Below, in pieces: positions 57,098-64,000 of a stretch of 64,000 nucleotides of DNA. How positions within the stretch are numbered: the stretch's first letter is position 1; each line of letters starts with the position of its first letter. Position numbers and translations under genes: made by a program. The stretch is from Methanothermococcus okinawensis IH1 (GTDB taxonomy: Archaea; AGJL01; Methanococci; Methanococcales; Methanococcaceae). Where the stretch lies: NCBI RefSeq assembly GCF_000179575.2, contig NC_015636.1, forward strand, positions 558,001 to 622,000, written 5' to 3'. Below the pieces are notes generated by a model, which saw only the letters and a list, made by a program, of their open reading frames with translations, had not been told where the DNA came from and did no database searches.

Positions 57098-57679
57098 TTA
57101 TTTTAAATTTAAAATATCTTTTAAATCTATTCCTCTCATTATTTTATTTTTTATGTTCTCTTCTTTCTTTTTTATGGCCTTTACATTTTCTATTACTTCA
57201 TTTATTTTATTCCTTTCAATAACTGCAACACCGTTGCAATCTCCAACAATAATGTCCCCTGGATGTATGAGCTCACCCCCACATACAATGGGAATATTAA
57301 TCTCTCCATTATCCAATGGTTTTCCTGCATTTGGAACATTGTATCTTGAAAATACGGGAAATTTTAAATAATGTATGTCCTCAATATCCCTTACACTCCC
57401 ATCAACTACAACAGCTATTACTCCTTTTAGTTTTGCATTTAAAGTTGCCAATCCGCCCCATATCGCAGTTTTAGCTCCTTCTGCATCAATAACTATTACC
57501 TTATTTCTTCCATAGCTTATAGCCTTCACAGTAGTTCCCCACTCATTTGCTGTGGTTCTTACAGTGAGAGCCTCTCCAAAAACGATTTTTTGATACTGAT
57601 TTATCGGTTTAATATCTTTTAACACCCTTGCACCAGCATCACATAGATTTGGAACAGATACTTCTTTTAAAAATCTCAT
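57098..57679 (-). CDS. RraA-like family protein
   Basis: This 193-aa protein belongs to the RraA / HMG-aldolase-like family: VPNLCDAGARVL at the start, VIDAEGAKTAIWGGL, VVVDGSVRDIEDI and PIVCGGELIHPGDIIVGDCNGVAVI. Members include oxaloacetate decarboxylases, aldolases and RNase E inhibitors; some archaeal ones have a role in sugar phosphate metabolism. I cannot choose. The ribosome site is weak. It is convergent with moeA. Confidence 0.85.
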   Translation of the reverse strand: MRFLKEVSVPNLCDAGARVLKDIKPINQYQKIVFGEALTVRTTANEWGTTVKAISYGRNKVIVIDAEGAKTAIWGGLATLNAKLKGVIAVVVDGSVRDIEDIHYLKFPVFSRYNVPNAGKPLDNGEINIPIVCGGELIHPGDIIVGDCNGVAVIERNKINEVIENVKAIKKKEENIKNKIMRGIDLKDILNLK

Positions 57680-57848
57680 AGTATCATTTTTTAACTATTA
57701 TTAAAAAAATTAGAATAAATATATAATTTTTTAACTATCTCTTATATCCATATATTTATTTATTTTTAGTTTAACCTTTTTTTAGTTATTTGCTATTATT
57801 ATTTTATTATTATTTTATTATTATTTTATTTATTATTTCTGCTATTAT

Positions 57849-58928
57849 TTATTTTTTATTACATATTCTACTCTTTTTTAATTTCACAAGTTTTTCTACT
57901 GCTTCTATATCAACATTATCTTCAACTTCAATATATCCATTATCCTGAGCTCTATCAATAAATCCTTTACCCCATTCATTTCTTACCAAAACTGTTGAAT
58001 ATCCCTCAGGTGTTCCAACATTGCCTACTGATATGTCGGATGCAATACCTGTGAAATCACCACATACTTTGCATCCTGCCCTCATAGCATGTTCTACATC
58101 TTTTAATTTGAATTCAATGGAATTTCCATTCATAAGTTTGACTATCAATTTACCTTTTTCTATATCCATCTTTTGAACATCCCATGGATTTATATTATGT
58201 TTTTCCAATATTTCCATCATTTTATCGTAATCGTAGGTTTCAAAACAGAAAAGACCTATTTTTAACCTTATGGCATTTTTAAATGGTTTTAAGAGGTCAT
58301 TTTCTGATGCCATTATTTGATAAACTGCATTCATTACACAGGGTGTTCCAACTACTGCTATTCTATTTAATTTTTTAACCATTACTGCCTCTTTTAATGC
58401 CTTCAATATTGGAACATTCCAGTTATATCTACTTCCAGAGGCTTTTAAAACTTCATCTTTTGATGTTGCTAAATATGACTTTGGTTCCATAGTCCATTTG
58501 TCTTCCATCATTACAAGAGCTCCGTCAATAATGCCCTCATCAAAGGCATTTGCTAAAATTGCAGTAACAACTCCACCACTTTGAGGATTTTTCACTTCAA
58601 TTTTTGATTTTGCCTTTAACTTTTCCAATATTCTGCCAAGTCCTTTTTTAATTGAAGGAATAAGCGGTTTTTCTGTTCTTGGGCAGGCATCATAACAGGC
58701 ACCGCATGGAACATCGTAAAGAGTAACCTTACAGAATTCAGCAGAAACAGGATGTTCTATTTCTTCCACAGGAGCTATAATACAGGCACATTCATCACAT
58801 ACAAATTTTACAGGGCTATCCTCTTTGAAATATATATTATCCACGGGACAGACTGCCACACAAGCACCACATCCAGAACATGTATTTTTATCCCATACTT
58901 CCTCTTTTAAATTCAAATATGATTTCAT
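57849..58928 (-). CDS. F420 dehydrogenase-type (FrhB family) iron-sulfur flavoprotein, glutamate synthase-associated
   Basis: The N-terminus carries a ferredoxin-like cluster motif (CSGCGACVAVCP) and further cysteines (CDECAC, CGACYDACP). The middle matches FrhB/FpoF proteins, which pass electrons between F420, FAD and iron-sulfur clusters: NPQSGGVVTAILANAF, VVGTPCVMNAVYQI. A late CKVCGDFTGIASDISVG block is also typical. It follows the three split glutamate synthase genes on the same strand, which suggests it delivers electrons from F420H2 to glutamate synthase. GGTGGA precedes the ATG. Confidence 0.9.
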   Translation of the reverse strand: MKSYLNLKEEVWDKNTCSGCGACVAVCPVDNIYFKEDSPVKFVCDECACIIAPVEEIEHPVSAEFCKVTLYDVPCGACYDACPRTEKPLIPSIKKGLGRILEKLKAKSKIEVKNPQSGGVVTAILANAFDEGIIDGALVMMEDKWTMEPKSYLATSKDEVLKASGSRYNWNVPILKALKEAVMVKKLNRIAVVGTPCVMNAVYQIMASENDLLKPFKNAIRLKIGLFCFETYDYDKMMEILEKHNINPWDVQKMDIEKGKLIVKLMNGNSIEFKLKDVEHAMRAGCKVCGDFTGIASDISVGNVGTPEGYSTVLVRNEWGKGFIDRAQDNGYIEVEDNVDIEAVEKLVKLKKSRICNKK

Positions 58929-59062
58929 GATTCCACCGTTTTTTATTTCTTACTTACATTACCCTTTTTATTCTCTATTATTATCTACTATCCATCATCT
59001 CTCTATCTTGCTTTTTTTATTTTTAATGGTATATCATTATTATTTATTTATATTCAGCTTTA

Positions 59063-59860
59063 TTACCTCAAATCAGGAGTATATAATTTTTCAAACGGTC
59101 TTTTCGATATTGGAGCTATTTTAGTATATTTTGAATTTATCAATTTATTTTTTAATTCATCACTTAAACCAAATTCTTTACAAAATTCCTCTATATATGG
59201 AGTAATTCTTTTTTTATCTTCTTCTGTAAATTCTTTAATATCGGCAGCTACTCCAAGCTGTGATTTATCTACATTTCCTCTAATATATATGCTCCCACCG
59301 TGAATACCTGTTCCAATCATTTTTCCTTTAATTTTACCCAAATCATTTCCTTTATTATCAATATTCAATATAATAACAATTCCTCCTGCCATATACTCTC
59401 CCAAAAAGTCCTTAGCAGTTCCTCCAACTACTAATACTGGGAATTTATCGTTATATTCCTTCATGTGAATACCGCTTCTATAACCAACATTATCTCTTAC
59501 AAATATCCGCCCCCCTCTCATTGAATGTCCTGTTACATCTCCTCCACTTCCATGTATAACAATCTTACCATCATCCATGGTATTTCCAGGGGCATGGTCT
59601 GTATTGCCATAAACTATAATTGTGGGACCATTCATAAACATTCCAAGGTCTCCGCCAGGGATTCCATGTATTTCAATAATTAAATCTTTTTTTTGGATAC
59701 CATTTCCTATAAATCTTTGACCTAAAACATTTTTTAAAATAATTTTTTTTATATTTGGGTTTTTATTCAATATTTCATGGATTTTTTCGTTTAATTCCCG
59801 ATATTCAAGGTCTTTTGCATCCACTATCACTTCCATATTATTGACCCTTTCTTTTTCCAT
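59063..59860 (-). CDS. gltB3: Glutamate synthase, GXGXG (alpha C-terminal) domain protein
   Basis: This stand-alone protein (265 aa) is the beta-helix domain of the large glutamate synthase subunit. Its repeats include NGIQKKDLIIEIHGIPGGDLGMFMNGPTI, GNTDHAPGNTMDDGKIVIHG, GDVTGHSMRGGRIFVRDNVGYRSGIHM and GTGIHGGSIYIRGNV. In bacteria it is the C-terminal part of GltB and is structural. ATG at 59860 follows GGTGA; a GTG at 59869 also opens the frame. It lies between the FMN domain gene and the FrhB-like gene. Confidence 0.94.
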   Translation of the reverse strand: MEKERVNNMEVIVDAKDLEYRELNEKIHEILNKNPNIKKIILKNVLGQRFIGNGIQKKDLIIEIHGIPGGDLGMFMNGPTIIVYGNTDHAPGNTMDDGKIVIHGSGGDVTGHSMRGGRIFVRDNVGYRSGIHMKEYNDKFPVLVVGGTAKDFLGEYMAGGIVIILNIDNKGNDLGKIKGKMIGTGIHGGSIYIRGNVDKSQLGVAADIKEFTEEDKKRITPYIEEFCKEFGLSDELKNKLINSKYTKIAPISKRPFEKLYTPDLR

Positions 59861-59926
59861 TTTTTTCACCTTTTATAAGTTAAAGTAATAATGATAAATG
59901 GATTTAGTTTAACTATTTTAGTTTAG

Positions 59927-61459
59927 TTATAGTCCTGCCTGCTTAATTCCAAGTGCTTTTAATTCCACTTCACTTAATCCTACACCTCTTAATCTATCTC
60001 TGTTTCCCCTTAAACTTTCAATGGAGTTAATTCCTGCGGCACCAAGCAATTCTTTAATTTCAAGAGTCCAAGCATTTATAAGATTAGCTACCCTCTTAGA
60101 AGCCTCTTCAACATCTAACCTTTTTACGAGCTCAGGTTTTTGGGTTGCTATACCCCAAGCACACTGTCCCGTATAGCATCTACCGCATACCCTACATCCC
60201 ATTGCAATCATTACTGCTGTTCCAATATAAACGGCATCTGCACCAAGTGCTATTGATTTAAATACATCGGCGGAATTTCTAATTCCTCCACTTGCTATAA
60301 TACTTATTTCGTTTCTTACGCCTTCTTCTCTAAGTCTCTTATCAACTGCTGCAATAGCCATTTCTATTGGTATTCCAACATTATCCCTAAATACCTTAGG
60401 AGCAGCACCTGTTCCTCCTTTAAATCCATCTATTACAACGGCATCAGCATCAGATGTTGCTATACCATTTGCAATAGCTGCAACATTATGAACCGCAGCA
60501 ATTTTAACAAATACTGGAACTTTCCATCTTGTAGCTTCTTTCAAACTCCTTACAAGCTGTGCTAAATCCTCAATTGAATAAATATCATGGTGAGGAGCTG
60601 GAGAAATAGCATCGCTACCTTCTGGAATCATTCTTGTCATTGAAACCTCAGCCGATACCTTTTCTCCTGGAAGGTGTCCTCCAATTCCAGGTTTTGCTCC
60701 TTGACCTATTTTTATTTCAATTGCTGCCCCTTTTGAAAGATACTCCTCATTAACCCCAAATCTACCACTTGCTATCTGGGTAATGATATGGTCAGCATAG
60801 GGATAAAGAGCTCTATGTAATCCTCCTTCTCCTGTTCCCATATATGTTCCACATTCTTTAACTGCCTTTGCCATTGCCTTATGGGCATTTAATGACAGAG
60901 CTCCGTATGACATGTGGGCTATCATTATCGGTGTTTCCAACTTTAAGTTTGGAGCTATTTTGGTTTTTAATTTTGCCTTTTTAATTTTTTTACCATCAAT
61001 TTCTTCTTCAACAAAATCAAATTCTAATTTTTTAGGTTTCTTGCCGATGTAAGTTCTTAATTCCATAGGTTCTCTTAATGGGTCTATGGATGGATTTGTA
61101 ACCTGACAAGCATCTAAAACAATTTTATCATAATATATTGGATATTCCTTTGCATTTCCCATACCGCTTAACAATATACATCCTGTTCTGGATTGGTTTA
61201 TTATATCTTCTCTGGCTTCTTTTGTCCATAAAGGATGTTCTCTCCAACATATCGGATTCTCATGAATTGTTATTGCATCCCTTGGACACATTGAAACACA
61301 TCTTTGACATGCACCACATCTATTTGAGTAGGTTATAATTCTGTTTCCATCTCTTCTAAAAACTCCCCATGAACATTGATTTACACATCTTTCACAAAGC
61401 ATGCATCTCTCGGGATTAACTTCAACCCTATACTTTGGTGGAACTGTTGAAGGTATCAT
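59927..61459 (-). CDS. gltB2: Glutamate synthase, FMN-binding synthase domain with ferredoxin domain
   Basis: This 510-aa protein converts 2-oxoglutarate and ammonia to glutamate on FMN. Two N-terminal [4Fe-4S] motifs (CMLCERCVNQC, CGACQRCVSMC) precede the TIM barrel with GEGGLHRALYPYADH, KIGQGAKPGIGGHLPGEKV, PHHDIYSIEDLAQL and GSGG-type FMN-binding IIASGGIRNSADV. The 3Fe-4S-type cysteines are in CRVCGRCYTGQCAWG. GGAGTGA precedes the ATG. It is the core of a split archaeal glutamate synthase. Confidence 0.96.
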   Translation of the reverse strand: MIPSTVPPKYRVEVNPERCMLCERCVNQCSWGVFRRDGNRIITYSNRCGACQRCVSMCPRDAITIHENPICWREHPLWTKEAREDIINQSRTGCILLSGMGNAKEYPIYYDKIVLDACQVTNPSIDPLREPMELRTYIGKKPKKLEFDFVEEEIDGKKIKKAKLKTKIAPNLKLETPIMIAHMSYGALSLNAHKAMAKAVKECGTYMGTGEGGLHRALYPYADHIITQIASGRFGVNEEYLSKGAAIEIKIGQGAKPGIGGHLPGEKVSAEVSMTRMIPEGSDAISPAPHHDIYSIEDLAQLVRSLKEATRWKVPVFVKIAAVHNVAAIANGIATSDADAVVIDGFKGGTGAAPKVFRDNVGIPIEMAIAAVDKRLREEGVRNEISIIASGGIRNSADVFKSIALGADAVYIGTAVMIAMGCRVCGRCYTGQCAWGIATQKPELVKRLDVEEASKRVANLINAWTLEIKELLGAAGINSIESLRGNRDRLRGVGLSEVELKALGIKQAGL

Positions 61460-61669
61460 GATTTCACTCCTTTATTATTTTATTATTATTTAGCTTATTA
61501 TTTTATTTATGTTTATATTATCCGTATTATCCATATTTCATGTTTGTTGGCAGTTATTCGTTATTTATCTTATTTTATTTATCTTATTCGTATTTTATTT
61601 TTAAATTTAATTTTATTCTTATTTTTCCAGCTCATATACTTAAAAAATAGATTTAAAATTAATATTATC

Positions 61670-62755
61670 TTATTTTTCAACCCTTGCTATTACAGGTATT
61701 CCTGCATCGGGCATCCATACCCTATCCAATTCAGGACATATCTTTCTTATAGCTGCTTCTTCACTTGATACAAATGTTAAATCATCTTTTTCAGCAGCAA
61801 CAAGTGGTCTAAGCTTTATCCTATCAGTTAAACCTACCATGGCATTTTCCTTTTCAATATCTCCATTCATGAACATCATTCCTTCATGGGTGCCAACAAT
61901 AATTGCAAAAGGACCATTTAATGTTGCACTGCCGTATGTCATTCTTATAGCCTCATGGATTTTTCTCTCCTCTTCTGGCATATTGTCTATTTCTTTCCAG
62001 AATCTTGGGGCTATGGCACTTAATGCATATTCAACAGGTAATTTGTGTTTTCTTATTAATAAATCAAATATATATGACACAACTTCGGTATCTGTTAATA
62101 GTCTGCATTTATATCCAAAACTTTCAACATATCTTTTGTTTGTTCCATAACTTGTAATCTCTCCGTTATGCACTACTGACCAATTCAATAGGTTAAATGG
62201 GTGAGCTCCTCCCCACCATCCTCTTGTATTTGTGGGGTATCTTGCATGGGATAACCACATATAACCTTTATATTCATCTAATTTGTAAAATTCCGCTACC
62301 TCTTTTGGCCATCCTGATGCCTTAAACACACCTAAATTCTTACCACTTGAAAATACAAATGCTCCATCTATTTTATCGTTAATTTCCATGACAATTTTTA
62401 CCATTGTGTCTTCTTCAACATCCCTATATTTCTCATCAAAATCGTAAAAGAATCTCCATGGAATATGCTCTTTTTCCAATACTCCTTCTTTTGTTGGAAT
62501 TTCTTCATCTTTAAGGACATATCCATATTTTTCCAGTGTTTTTTTTACATTCTCTTTTATCTCATTATAATGTGGTTCATTATCCAAAAAAACATGTATG
62601 GCATAACTGTCTTTATACTTTGGGTATATTCCATACCCTACATAACCTGAACCTTGACCATTTCCTCTTTCTTTTAAGCTATCCAGTGCTATAGCTATCT
62701 TATCTCCACTTATTAATCTTTTTTTTCTACTCATAAAACCAATAATTCCGCACAT
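61670..62755 (-). CDS. gltB1: Glutamate synthase, class II glutamine amidotransferase domain
   Basis: This stand-alone glutaminase (361 aa) starts [13 protein letters not shown], with the catalytic Cys at position 2 exposed after Met removal. [40 protein letters not shown] is the family's core. The frame extends upstream to 62881, but that part is hydrophobic noise and GGAGG supports the ATG at 62755. It channels ammonia from glutamine to the gltB2 product. It is first in the operon. Confidence 0.95.
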   Translation of the reverse strand: MCGIIGFMSRKKRLISGDKIAIALDSLKERGNGQGSGYVGYGIYPKYKDSYAIHVFLDNEPHYNEIKENVKKTLEKYGYVLKDEEIPTKEGVLEKEHIPWRFFYDFDEKYRDVEEDTMVKIVMEINDKIDGAFVFSSGKNLGVFKASGWPKEVAEFYKLDEYKGYMWLSHARYPTNTRGWWGGAHPFNLLNWSVVHNGEITSYGTNKRYVESFGYKCRLLTDTEVVSYIFDLLIRKHKLPVEYALSAIAPRFWKEIDNMPEEERKIHEAIRMTYGSATLNGPFAIIVGTHEGMMFMNGDIEKENAMVGLTDRIKLRPLVAAEKDDLTFVSSEEAAIRKICPELDRVWMPDAGIPVIARVEK

Positions 62756-62978
62756 GGTAATCCTCCGTTTGTAAGTTATACTAATATAAAAAAAGTTATT
62801 TATATAGATTATCAAATAATCATTAAAAAATTTTAAAAATTTAAATAGGTATATAACTATTATTTTTATATATTTTACCATTTTAAGATATAACCAATTT
62901 ATAATAATAAACTATTGGAGTAAAAATATATAAATAAATATGAATAAATATAAATAATTAATAAATATGATAACCCAA

Positions 62979-63593
62979 TTATTTTTCTAATTCAACGGTT
63001 CCTACTCTAAATAAAGCTTTTATTGGAACACCATCTATTTCTTTTATTCCACTTTTATCGATTATTACAACGGCTTTTTTAGGAACCCCTATATTTTTTA
63101 AATATTTTATAGTTTCCTTCATAGTATTTCCAGAGGTCATTACATCATCCACAACTACAACACCTTTGCCCTCGGTGCTTGGGTAATTATGACCTATAAA
63201 TCCTGTGCTACTATCTTTGCTGTGTAAATGTTTTTTAGGGATATATATTGAGAAATTTTTATCCATTTCCTCAGATATTAATGTTGCCAATGGCACCCCA
63301 CCTGTGGAGATGCCAATAACAGTATCAAATTCTACATCTTTCAACATATCACACATTATCAAAGCTATATTTTTTAATCGTTTTGATGAGATTTTAACAT
63401 TGTCCCACTCTACATATATATCTATATTTTTATCTTTTTCAATTTGTTTTTCTGGCTCTTTTAAAAGTTTTTCACCATTTAACACTAAATAAAGTGCAGT
63501 ATCTACTGATATGTTTAATTCCTCTGCAATATCTGCGGTTGTAAATCCAACATCCCTTAATTTAAGTGCCTTTATTATAAGGTCTTTTTTCAT
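62979..63593 (-). CDS. HTH-phosphoribosyltransferase regulator (GfcR/PyrE-like)
   Basis: Residues 1-50 form a helix-turn-helix ([36 protein letters not shown]), and the rest is a type I phosphoribosyltransferase with [18 protein letters not shown] and the PRPP loop [16 protein letters not shown]. Such archaeal proteins, annotated as OPRT-like, regulate sugar or purine genes (GfcR in haloarchaea). GGTGATGTT supports the ATG at 63593 (204 aa); the frame opens at 63650. Targets are unknown. Confidence 0.88.
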   Translation of the reverse strand: MKKDLIIKALKLRDVGFTTADIAEELNISVDTALYLVLNGEKLLKEPEKQIEKDKNIDIYVEWDNVKISSKRLKNIALIMCDMLKDVEFDTVIGISTGGVPLATLISEEMDKNFSIYIPKKHLHSKDSSTGFIGHNYPSTEGKGVVVVDDVMTSGNTMKETIKYLKNIGVPKKAVVIIDKSGIKEIDGVPIKALFRVGTVELEK

Positions 63594-63944
63594 AACATCA
63601 CCATATTCCCATTTAGCCGTATATCTTATAGTTACTTTATAATTTATCATTTATTTAATTTTGCATTCTAATAATTTCTTTTATTTCCAAATATTTCATT
63701 TTAGATATAAATATTATTGATTAAGTATAATTAAATATAGCTATTAACTAATATTAATTTACTTATTTATTTATTTCAATTTTTATTTTTTATTTTTTTA
63801 TTTTTCATTACGGTTCAAAATGTATATATAGTAATTTTTTATTATAATTATATCGTTCAATATGTTCAAAAATTTTTGAATTAAATGAATACTAAATATC
63901 TTATGAACTATATAAAATATTAAAATTCCAGCATAGGTGAGCTC
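63594..63944. other. Intergenic region upstream of the last gene
   Basis: The 351-bp stretch is AT-rich with no reading frame of note. A TATA-like TGTATATATAGTAA near 63821-63834 could drive the plus-strand gene starting at 63945 with a leader of about 85 nt. No RNA gene or palindrome was seen. Confidence 0.45.
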
Positions 63945-64000
63945 ATGGAGGAATTAAAAAAAACAATGATAGAATTATTTTCAGAGATTGCAAAAATTCA
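63945..64000 (+). CDS. Start of an unidentified gene (partial)
   Basis: ATG at 63945 follows GGTGAGCTC, a good ribosome-binding site, and the frame (MEELKKTMIELFSEIAKI) is open to the window edge. It is an amphipathic helix and too short to identify; an M20-type peptidase or any helical N-terminus is possible. Confidence 0.6.
   Translation, partial: MEELKKTMIELFSEIAKI

Noticed and set aside
57785-57845. Repeats of ATTATTATTTT resembling a short array
   Set aside because: This is a simple AT microsatellite with no spacers, not a CRISPR array. I found no CRISPR array or cas gene in the window.
62756-62881. N-terminal extension of the glutamine amidotransferase
   Set aside because: The catalytic cysteine must be the first residue after Met removal, so the protein has to start at 62755.

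Overview
The window comes from a hydrogenotrophic methanogen of the order Methanococcales (Methanococcus/Methanothermococcus type). The base composition is very AT-rich outside RNA genes. GGTGAT-type ribosome binding sites are near universal, and TTG and GTG starts are common. Marker genes include [Fe]-hydrogenase (hmd), coenzyme F430 synthesis (cfbD), homoaconitase for coenzyme B, methanogenesis marker 5, an archaeal histone, Alba, a thermosome, a family B polymerase and a Methanococcus-type S-layer protein. I do not commit to a species.

Layout. 1-1.3 kb: the 5' part of a tnpB gene running off the left edge, preceded by a string of small hairpins. 1.6-5.5 kb: two membrane proteases (site-2 and rhomboid), an ScpA-like kleisin and the thermosome. 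5.6-11.8 kb: prephenate dehydrogenase, tRNA-Cys, then hmd with three FeGP-cofactor cluster genes. 11.8-18.1 kb (minus): a box C/D sRNA, an Rnl3-type RNA ligase, a PHP phosphoesterase abutting an adenosine-type deaminase, a GGCT-like protein and DNA polymerase B. 18.4-22.9 kb (plus): hacB, ABCE1 and the S-layer gene. 23-36 kb (mostly minus): initiator tRNA-Met with a duplicated 3' fragment, UMP kinase, histone, signal peptidase I, geranylgeranyl reductase coupled to a ferredoxin, RNase P Rpp30, RFC small subunit carrying an intein, cfbD, argC and a polyferredoxin. 35.7-36.7 kb: a nine-gene stable RNA operon (Thr-Pro-Tyr-Lys-5S-Asp-Lys-5S-Asp) made partly by tandem duplication. 36.8-51.3 kb: cofactor, repair and biosynthetic genes (pdxS, pcm, endoQ, mmp5, purD, hemC, purP, coaD), Alba, two FKBPs and transporters. 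51.3-53.7 kb: a small cell-surface cassette (DUF515 protein, a secreted protein with an apparent frameshift, a class III pilin-like protein). 53.8-63.6 kb: an ADP-ribosylglycohydrolase, a MoeA fusion, an RraA-like protein, a split glutamate synthase in three genes with an F420-type dehydrogenase subunit, and an HTH-PRTase regulator. A new gene starts at the right edge.

The signals I consider most worth following are: (1) the hexamer GAGCTC occurs about 85 times by eye, in all reading frames, where roughly 4-6 are expected; (2) a well-formed box C/D sRNA sits just downstream of, and on the same strand as, the RNA-circularising Rnl3 ligase gene; (3) the RFC intein has lost the catalytic acids of both LAGLIDADG motifs; (4) an A7/T7 tract separates a perfect signal peptide from its mature protein by one base; (5) hairpin-string elements lie beside tnpB and inside a duplicated initiator-tRNA fragment.
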